From: Williamwhitmania taraxaci
GTDB lineage: Bacteria > Bacteroidota > Bacteroidia > Bacteroidales > Williamwhitmaniaceae
Reading direction: 5' to 3'
NCBI RefSeq assembly: GCF_900096565.1
Contig: NZ_FMYP01000018.1
Location: forward strand, 1 to 32,174
DNA: 32,174 nucleotides
The translations under genes were made by a program, and so were the position numbers. Below, one piece after another: positions 25,420-32,174 of this stretch; within the stretch, counting starts at the first letter, position 1, and the number at the start of each line of letters is the position of its first letter. Under the pieces are notes generated by a model. The model made no database searches and was not told the DNA's origin. It saw only the letters and a list, made by a program, of their open reading frames with translations.

Positions 25420-28400
25420 ATGAAAAGAATTTTAGGATTGGATTTGGGAACCAACTCTATTGGTTGGGCCTTAGTTAGTCAAGATGAATGTAAAAGTGAA
25501 ATATTAGGATTAGGAAGCCGTATTATTCCCATGAGCCAAGATATACTCGGTGATTTTGACAAGGGGAATTCTGTGTCTCAAACTGCTGAAAGAACTTTTT
25601 TTAGAGGTGTACGTCGCTTACGTGAAAGGCATTTGTTGCGACGCGAAAGGCTGCATCGGGTGTTAAATGTGCTGGGTTTTTTACCGGATCACTACGCTAA
25701 GTGCATTGATTTTGAGAAGCGATTTGGACAATTTGTGGAGGAGCAGGAGCCAATGATTGCTTACCGACGTAATGTTGAAACTGCTAAAATGGAATTTGTG
25801 TTTCCAGATTCGTTTGCCGAAATGGTTGCCGATTTTAAGGAGCATCAGCCACAGCTACTTACCGATGGACGTTTAATACCCCAGGATTGGACCATATACT
25901 ACTTGCGCAAAAAGGCGCTGACCTCAGAAATAACCAAGGAGGAGTTGGCTTGGATCCTATTGAACTTTAATCAAAAGCGTGGATACTACCAGCTTCGAGG
26001 CGAAGAGCAGGAGGACGATAAGCAGAAGATGGTTGAATATTACTCGCTTAATGTTGTGGATGTTGCTGAAGGCGAGGTTTCAAAAACTAAGGGGGAAAAA
26101 TGGTATAGTGTTGTGCTCGAAAATGGATGGGTGTATCGCCGAACAAGCAAAGCACAGCTCGATTGGGTTGGAAAAACTAAGGATTTTATTGTTTCTACTG
26201 ACCTTGATGAAAATGGAGCGATTAAAAAAGATAGGGATGGTAATGAGAAACGTTCATTCCGTGCACCTCTTGAAGGAGATTGGACGCTGGTAAAGAAGAA
26301 AACTGAAGCCGATGTGGAGCATAGCCACAAAACGGTGGGAGCCTATATTTACGACACCTTGCTGCTTAATCCTCAGCAGAAAATTAAGGGCAAGCTGGTG
26401 CGAACCATAGAGCGCAAGTTTTATAAACAAGAGTTAGAGGCTATTCTTCGAAAGCAACTGGAGTTTCATTCTGAGCTGCAAAGCCGTGATTTATATTCAG
26501 CCTGCCTCGAAGAGTTATACGAAAATAACGATGCCCACCGTAACAGCATTGGTGCAAAAGAATTTGTCCATCTTTTCCTAAATGATATTATCTTTTACCA
26601 ACGACCGTTGAAAAGCAAGAAATCGCTGATAAGCAACTGTCCCTATGAGTTTAGAACCTATGCCGATCAGAAAACTGGAGAGATTATTAACGAACCTATT
26701 AAGTGTATTGCCAAGTCGCATCCGCTATTTCAGGAGTTCAGACTTTGGCAATTTCTTCAAAATTTAAAGATATATGCTCGTGAACGTGCCGTAAACGGTA
26801 AGATTGAAACAGATGTTAATATTACCCACGAGCTGCTTAAAACAGAGGCGGATTGGATAGCCTTGTTTGAGTGGTTAAACGAACATAAGGAGATTGAACA
26901 AAAGACCTTTTTAAAATATCCTGCATTTGGGTTCAAAAAGGATGCCGATAAGTATCGCTGGAATTACGTGGAGGATAAGCAATATCCGTGCAACGAAACG
27001 CGAACGCTTATTGCATCTCGTTTGGCTAAAGTATTAAATGTCCCGGATGATTTTCTTTCAAAAGAGAGAGAGGAGGCGTTGTGGCACATCTTATACTCGG
27101 TAGACGATAAGCATGATATCGTGAAAGCGCTCGGCACATTTGCCACTAAAAATGGCTTAGGAAACGATTTTGTCGATTGTTTTAAAAAGTTGCCACCATT
27201 CAAAAAGGAGTATGGAGCCTATTCGGCTAAAGCAATTAAGAAGCTGCTGGCACTCATGCGCAGAGGTAAATATTGGGATAGTAGTGCAATTTCTAGCGAT
27301 GTGCTAGCACGGATAGATAAGCTTCAAACAGGAGAGTATGATGCAAAAATAAAAGACAGGGTGCGGGAGAAAGCCATTAACTTAGTGAGGGTTGACGATT
27401 TTCAAAATCTTCCACTATGGCTTGCGTGCTATGTTGTGTACAACCGCCATTCTGAATCGGGCGATATTCGCTACTGGAAAACACCTGCCGATATTGAATA
27501 TTTTCTACGAGAGGAGTTTAAGCAGCATTCGCTTCGCAACCCCATAGTGGAGCAGGTAATTACTGAAACCTTAAGGGTGGTAAAAGATATTTGGGCGCAT
27601 TACGGTAAGGGTATCGAGAACTACTTCAGCGAAATTCACATTGAGCTGGGGCGCGAAATGAAGAATCCTGCCGATAAGCGCAAGAGTATGACCGAGAAGA
27701 TCAGTGAAAATGAAAACACTAACCTTCGCATAAAGTCTCTGCTAGCCGAGATGCTCAACGATGGTAGTATTGCCGAAGTTCGACCATACTCACCAAGCCA
27801 ACAAGAGATTCTGAAGATATATGAAGAGGGTGTGATGAGTGCTGAAACTGACATCCCGGATGATATTCTTAAGATTTCAAAATTGAGCTTACCATCAACC
27901 TCTGAACTTATTCGCTATAAGCTATGGCTCGACCAGAAATATTGTTCGCCATATACAGGGCAGATGATTCCGCTGGCAAAACTATTTACTTCGGCCTACG
28001 AAATTGAGCACGTAATACCACAATCGCGCTACTTCGACGATTCCCTATCTAACAAGGTAATTTGCGAGGCCGAGGTGAATAAAGATAAGGATAGGGCCAC
28101 TGCTTACGAGTATATTAAAAATAATTCGGGCAAGAAAGTCGAGTTGAGCTTTGGCAAAGAGGTAACTCTTTTTACTCTTTCGGCCTATGAGGATAACGTA
28201 AAGCGCAACTTTGCGAAAAATAGGGGTAAACTAAAAAAACTCCTAATGGAGGATATTCCTGACGATTTTATTGCACGCCAGCTTAACGATAGCCGCTACA
28301 TAAGCAAGATGGTTAAGGGACTTCTATCGAACATTGTGAGGGAAGAGGGCGAGCAAGAGGCTACCTCAAAGCAGGTGATTTCAAACAACGGGTCGATTAC

Positions 28401-29955
28401 CAGCACGCTAAAGCAGGATTGGGGCTTGGGTGATATCTGGAACGAAATTATTGCACCTCGCTTTGAGCGAATGAACCAGATAACTAACAGTTCCAGCTTT
28501 GGAGCCATGCGCAATAACCACTTCCTGCCACAGGTTCCGTTGGAGTTGCAAAAAGGATTTAACAAAAAACGTATCGACCATAGGCATCATGCGCTCGATG
28601 CCTTGGTTATAGCCTGCGCTACACGCAACCATATAAACTACATGAACAACTCCAATGCGGCAAAAAGCAAGGAGGCGGTGCGGCATGAACTAAGGGGGGC
28701 TCTTTGCTTTAAAAAGAGCAACAGTGATGGTGGCACTGGCTATCAATGGGTATTTAAAAAGCCGTGGGATACTTTTACACAGGATGCCAGAGAGGCTCTT
28801 CTTTGCACCGTTGTAAGCTTTAAGCAAAACCTTAGGGTTATAAATAAAACGGTAAACCACTACCAAAAGTGGGAAGTAGATGAGCATGGCCATAAGCAAA
28901 AGGTAACGGTAAGGCAAACTAAAGGCGATAGCTGGGCTATTCGCAAACCTATGCACAAGGAAACTGTATCGGGGCTGGTTGCTCTACGATTTAAAAAGGA
29001 GATGCAGCTTTCGTCGGCACTCGATACACCCGAAATGATTGTAGATAAATCGCTCAAGGCTAAGGTTAAGGAACTGCTTTCTATTCCTTATGACAAGAAG
29101 CATATTGTCAAGTTCTTTAAGGATAACGATAACCAATGGTGCGGACGGAACATATCGAGGGTGGAGGTTTACTACTTCGAGCGCGAAAATGCTGCATCGC
29201 GCGTTGCTGTTGATGAGAAGTTTAATTCATCAATGATTAGGTGTATAACAGATACAGGCATTCAACGCATAATGCTAAGCCATTTACAGAAATACAGCCA
29301 AGAGGTAAATGGAAAAATTGTGGAACAGCCCGATCTTGCGTTTTCATCGGATGGACTCGAAGCCATGAATAGGAATATTAAAGCACTAAACAATGGAGTA
29401 AACCATCAACCAATATACAAGGTGCGAACCTTTGAGCCTATTGGAAATAAGTTTGTTGTGGGCCATTCTGGGAATAAGGGTGCGAAATTTGTGGAGGCGG
29501 CTAAAGGAACTAACCTCTACTTTGCCATTTATGTTAACAGCGAGGGTAAGCGCAGCTACCAATCCATTCCTTTAAATGTTGTTGTAGAGCGACAAAAGCA
29601 GGGTCTCTATCCGGTCCCCGAAACAAATGCCCTTGGCAATTCATTGCTGTTCTATCTTTCACCCAACGATTTGGTTTACGTGCCAACTACGGAAGAGCAG
29701 GAGAATGCAAATGCTGTAAACTTTAATAATCTAACTAAAGAGCAGGTAACTAGAGTTTATAAGGTGGTTAGTTTTACGGGGAATCGACTTTATGCGATAC
29801 CTTTAAATGTAGCACAATCAATTGTTGATAAAGTTGAGTTTACTCAACTTAATAAAGTCGAATCGGAGCTTATCTACAAGAAATCGATTAAAGAGATTTG
29901 TTGCAAATTAAAGGTTGATAGGCTTGGCCGCATTGTAGATGCTATAAAGCATTAG
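25420..29955 (+). CDS. cas9: CRISPR-associated endonuclease Cas9, type II-C (1511 aa)
   Basis: RNA-guided DNA endonuclease of the CRISPR immune system. The 1511 residues place it among the large Bacteroidetes type II-C enzymes. RuvC-I: ILGLDLGTNSIGWALV with D8. Bridge helix: FFRGVRRLRERHLLRRERLH (residues 60-79). RuvC-II: IHIELGRE with E742. HNH: YCSPYTGQMIPL, then YEIEHVIPQSRYFDDSLSNK with H864 and, nine residues after N878, N887 (equivalent to SpCas9 N863). RuvC-III: DHRHHALDALVIAC with H1057 and D1060. All nuclease residues are present, so both strands should be cut. The C-terminal 400 residues hold the wedge and PAM-interacting regions; no PAM can be read from sequence. A tracrRNA lies upstream on the other strand, and cas1/cas2 follow after an inserted transposase; csn2 and cas4 are absent. 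Confidence 0.97.
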   Translation: MKRILGLDLGTNSIGWALVSQDECKSEILGLGSRIIPMSQDILGDFDKGNSVSQTAERTFFRGVRRLRERHLLRRERLHRVLNVLGFLPDHYAKCIDFEKRFGQFVEEQEPMIAYRRNVETAKMEFVFPDSFAEMVADFKEHQPQLLTDGRLIPQDWTIYYLRKKALTSEITKEELAWILLNFNQKRGYYQLRGEEQEDDKQKMVEYYSLNVVDVAEGEVSKTKGEKWYSVVLENGWVYRRTSKAQLDWVGKTKDFIVSTDLDENGAIKKDRDGNEKRSFRAPLEGDWTLVKKKTEADVEHSHKTVGAYIYDTLLLNPQQKIKGKLVRTIERKFYKQELEAILRKQLEFHSELQSRDLYSACLEELYENNDAHRNSIGAKEFVHLFLNDIIFYQRPLKSKKSLISNCPYEFRTYADQKTGEIINEPIKCIAKSHPLFQEFRLWQFLQNLKIYARERAVNGKIETDVNITHELLKTEADWIALFEWLNEHKEIEQKTFLKYPAFGFKKDADKYRWNYVEDKQYPCNETRTLIASRLAKVLNVPDDFLSKEREEALWHILYSVDDKHDIVKALGTFATKNGLGNDFVDCFKKLPPFKKEYGAYSAKAIKKLLALMRRGKYWDSSAISSDVLARIDKLQTGEYDAKIKDRVREKAINLVRVDDFQNLPLWLACYVVYNRHSESGDIRYWKTPADIEYFLREEFKQHSLRNPIVEQVITETLRVVKDIWAHYGKGIENYFSEIHIELGREMKNPADKRKSMTEKISENENTNLRIKSLLAEMLNDGSIAEVRPYSPSQQEILKIYEEGVMSAETDIPDDILKISKLSLPSTSELIRYKLWLDQKYCSPYTGQMIPLAKLFTSAYEIEHVIPQSRYFDDSLSNKVICEAEVNKDKDRATAYEYIKNNSGKKVELSFGKEVTLFTLSAYEDNVKRNFAKNRGKLKKLLMEDIPDDFIARQLNDSRYISKMVKGLLSNIVREEGEQEATSKQVISNNGSITSTLKQDWGLGDIWNEIIAPRFERMNQITNSSSFGAMRNNHFLPQVPLELQKGFNKKRIDHRHHALDALVIACATRNHINYMNNSNAAKSKEAVRHELRGALCFKKSNSDGGTGYQWVFKKPWDTFTQDAREALLCTVVSFKQNLRVINKTVNHYQKWEVDEHGHKQKVTVRQTKGDSWAIRKPMHKETVSGLVALRFKKEMQLSSALDTPEMIVDKSLKAKVKELLSIPYDKKHIVKFFKDNDNQWCGRNISRVEVYYFERENAASRVAVDEKFNSSMIRCITDTGIQRIMLSHLQKYSQEVNGKIVEQPDLAFSSDGLEAMNRNIKALNNGVNHQPIYKVRTFEPIGNKFVVGHSGNKGAKFVEAAKGTNLYFAIYVNSEGKRSYQSIPLNVVVERQKQGLYPVPETNALGNSLLFYLSPNDLVYVPTTEEQENANAVNFNNLTKEQVTRVYKVVSFTGNRLYAIPLNVAQSIVDKVEFTQLNKVESELIYKKSIKEICCKLKVDRLGRIVDAIKH

Positions 29956-29961
29956 GCCTAA

Positions 29962-30009
29962 AGTCCGGGTGCGACTAGTATGCGGATGAGTATTAGTCGC
30001 GCTCGGACT
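29962..30009. repeat. REP element 1 (48-bp imperfect palindrome)
   Basis: AGTCCGGGTGCGACTA at the left and TAGTCGCGCTCGGACT at the right pair over 16 positions with two mismatches or wobbles, around a 16-nt centre. It starts 6 bp after the cas9 stop codon and is identical to the copy at 30679-30726. Confidence 0.9.
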
Positions 30010-30054
30010 GTATATTGGCTTTAAGTCACCCCGTCACTAAAATTAAGTAAAGCT

Positions 30055-30678
30055 ATGGAATTTGAAGTAGGGCACCTATACCATATCTACAATCAAGGCA
30101 ACAATCGCCAGCGGGTATTCTTTACGCGGGAGAACTACCTTTTCTTCCTCGAAAAGATAAGTAAGCACATTACACCCTATGCCGATGTGCTGGCATGGTG
30201 CCTTATGCCCAACCACTTCCACCTTATGGTGCATGTAAACCATATTAGCCTTCCGGAAAATGCTAGTCCGAGTGCGACTAGTATGCGGACGAGTATTAGT
30301 CGCGCCCGGACTGCTAATGTAACCTTACAGCAATCTATAGGCATTATGCTGGCCTCCTATACGCGTGCTATTAACAAGCAAAATGGTTGGAGTGGTTCTC
30401 TTTTTCGACAGGAAACCAAAGCCATTTGCCTTACGCGAAATGATGAATTAACGCGAGCATGGTTTTTTTTTGATGGAGTTACCAGCATTAATAATACACC
30501 TCCGGAATTGCAATACCCAAACCTGTGCTACAACTATATTCTGCGTAATCCGGTAAAGGATGGTTTGGTTAAAAGTATTGATGAATGGGAGTTCTCTTCG
30601 TATTTAGATGTAGTAGGAGAAAGGCACGGGAGGTTAATAAGCAGGGAACGAATAGCAGAGTTTGGTTTAACAATTTAA
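30055..30678 (+). CDS. REP-associated tyrosine transposase (RAYT, Y1/IS200-like)
   Basis: A 207-residue single-strand DNA transposase of the HUH/Y1 class. The HUH motif is PNHFHLMVHV (H54, H56); it begins with the family-typical GHLYHIYNQGNNRQRVFFTR. The candidate nucleophile is Y102 in LASYTRAINKQNGWSGSLFR, where RAYTs have 'YxRxxN...G..G.LF/LWQ'. The C-terminal CYNYILRNPVKDGLVKSIDE followed by WEFSSY is also typical. Residues 71-86 (SPSATSMRTSISRART) are encoded exactly by a 48-bp REP element, in frame, between the HUH motif and the Tyr helix; the rest of the protein looks intact. Such enzymes recognise and move REP palindromes; its own element is in the flanks. It sits between cas9 and cas1 on the same strand and is probably cotranscribed with them. 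Confidence 0.9.
   Translation: MEFEVGHLYHIYNQGNNRQRVFFTRENYLFFLEKISKHITPYADVLAWCLMPNHFHLMVHVNHISLPENASPSATSMRTSISRARTANVTLQQSIGIMLASYTRAINKQNGWSGSLFRQETKAICLTRNDELTRAWFFFDGVTSINNTPPELQYPNLCYNYILRNPVKDGLVKSIDEWEFSSYLDVVGERHGRLISRERIAEFGLTI
30265..30312. repeat. REP element 2, inside the transposase coding sequence
   Basis: 48 bp, differing from REP 1/3 at three positions. It begins exactly at codon 71 of the transposase and supplies 16 codons without a stop. GCTA occurs on both sides (30262-30265 and 30313-30316), which could be chance or a small duplication. Confidence 0.9.
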
Positions 30679-30726
30679 AGTCCGGGTGCGACTAGTATGC
30701 GGATGAGTATTAGTCGCGCTCGGACT
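30679..30726. repeat. REP element 3, between transposase and cas1
   Basis: Identical over all 48 bp to REP 1, with the same TAA before and GT after. It starts directly after the transposase stop codon and ends 32 bp before cas1. Confidence 0.9.
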
Positions 30727-30758
30727 GTGCATTGATCTACTACTAACCATAATGCCAT

Positions 30759-32004
<1,246 letters not shown>

Positions 32005-32015
32005 AATATGCTCAC

Positions 32016-32063
32016 AGTCCGAGTGCGACTACTAGTCGTCCGAGTAATAGTCGCCCCCGGACT
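32016..32063. repeat. REP element 4 (diverged) after cas2
   Basis: 48 bp, same outer arms (AGTCCGAGTGCGACTA and TAGTCGCCCCCGGACT) but a different centre from REP 1-3. It begins 11 bp after the cas2 stop. Confidence 0.88.
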
Positions 32064-32083
32064 ACTATTCCTTACATAGAAAT

Positions 32084-32116
32084 AAAAAAAGGAACCTGCT
32101 TTTCAGTAAGTTCCTT
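32084..32116 (-). terminator. Intrinsic terminator reading leftward at the right edge
   Basis: On the minus strand: AAGGAAC (32116-32110), TTA, CTG, short loop, CAG, GTTCCTT (32095-32089), then a run of T. On the plus strand no T-run follows, so it terminates transcripts coming from beyond the right edge, whether a gene or a CRISPR array. Confidence 0.65.
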
Positions 32117-32131
32117 CTACTTCGACATTTT

Positions 32132-32174
32132 CTACTTTTCGTTTTTGACGATAACAAACAACCATTCAGCTTTG
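32132..32174 (-). CDS. Possible 3' end of a minus-strand gene (cut by window edge)
   Basis: The minus strand has an open frame from the edge reading KAEWLFVIVKNEK and then TAG (32134-32132), just before the leftward terminator. Only 13 codons are visible, so it may be chance. If real, a convergent gene lies right of the Cas operon. Confidence 0.25.
   Translation of the reverse strand, partial: KAEWLFVIVKNEK

Larger units (their letters stand above)
29962..30726 (+). mobile_element. REP-transposase-REP cassette between cas9 and cas1
   Basis: Two identical 48-bp palindromes (29962-30009 and 30679-30726) bracket the Y1 transposase gene. Removing the 765-bp unit would leave cas9 and cas1 about 38 bp apart, so it looks inserted into a cas9-cas1-cas2 operon. 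No target duplication is seen at the outer edges, as expected for HUH/Y1 elements. That the unit moves as a whole is inferred. Confidence 0.65.

Noticed and set aside
25871-25886. Loss of the HNH Asn in Cas9 considered from the sequence NKDKDRATAYEY
   Set aside because: Counting from N878 (SpCas9 N854) places N887 exactly at the SpCas9 N863 position, so the catalytic set is complete. The coordinates given are nominal for Cas9; the motif itself is at about 28078-28113.

Overview
The window looks like chromosomal DNA of a Bacteroidota (Bacteroidales-like) bacterium. The evidence is the protein families present (a GTG-started HU-like protein, a DUF4407 protein, a very large type II-C Cas9, long SecA), weak Shine-Dalgarno sites, and several Bacteroidetes-type -7 boxes (TAnnTTTG). 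I could not run searches, so species is not assigned.

Region 1 (1-12.7 kb): the tail of an IS481-like transposase, then a same-strand chemotaxis cluster: cheW, two outer-membrane barrel-type proteins, a methyl-accepting chemotaxis receptor, cheR, a histidine-kinase-like protein whose phospho-acceptor His is Asn, cheD, cheB, a DUF4407 membrane protein, and a membrane GAF/PAS sensor with no visible output domain. cheA and cheY are not in the window. The set covers receptor, coupling protein and all three receptor-modifying enzymes (CheR, CheB, CheD).

Region 2 (12.7-22.8 kb): housekeeping genes, all on +: dnaX, ferritin, secA, argS, ffh, folD. Clear intrinsic terminators follow the sensor gene, ferritin, secA and folD. 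dnaX carries an A11 run exactly at the end of its clamp-loader core, and both slipped frames stop within three codons. This suggests a short gamma-type product.

Region 3 (22.8-24.9 kb): two small minus-strand genes (a MORN/YwqK-like lipoprotein and a small zinc-ribbon/glycine-rich protein) and a plus-strand HU-like gene with its own promoter and terminator.

Region 4 (24.9-32.2 kb): a type II-C CRISPR-Cas locus. A 44-bp palindrome-rich tandem repeat is followed by a probable tracrRNA on the minus strand with a well-formed promoter and a GNRA-capped terminator. Then come cas9, a Y1 REP-associated transposase (RAYT), cas1 and cas2. Four 48-bp imperfect palindromes (REP elements) punctuate the locus: after cas9, inside the transposase gene itself (exactly 16 codons, in frame), between transposase and cas1, and after cas2. 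The unit REP-transposase-REP sits between cas9 and cas1 like a cassette. No CRISPR array is visible in the window; a minus-strand terminator and a possible minus-strand gene tail lie at the right edge.

The most unusual things are the RAYT/REP colonisation of the Cas operon with an in-frame REP in the transposase's own coding sequence, the dnaX slippage site, and the His-less kinase in the chemotaxis operon.
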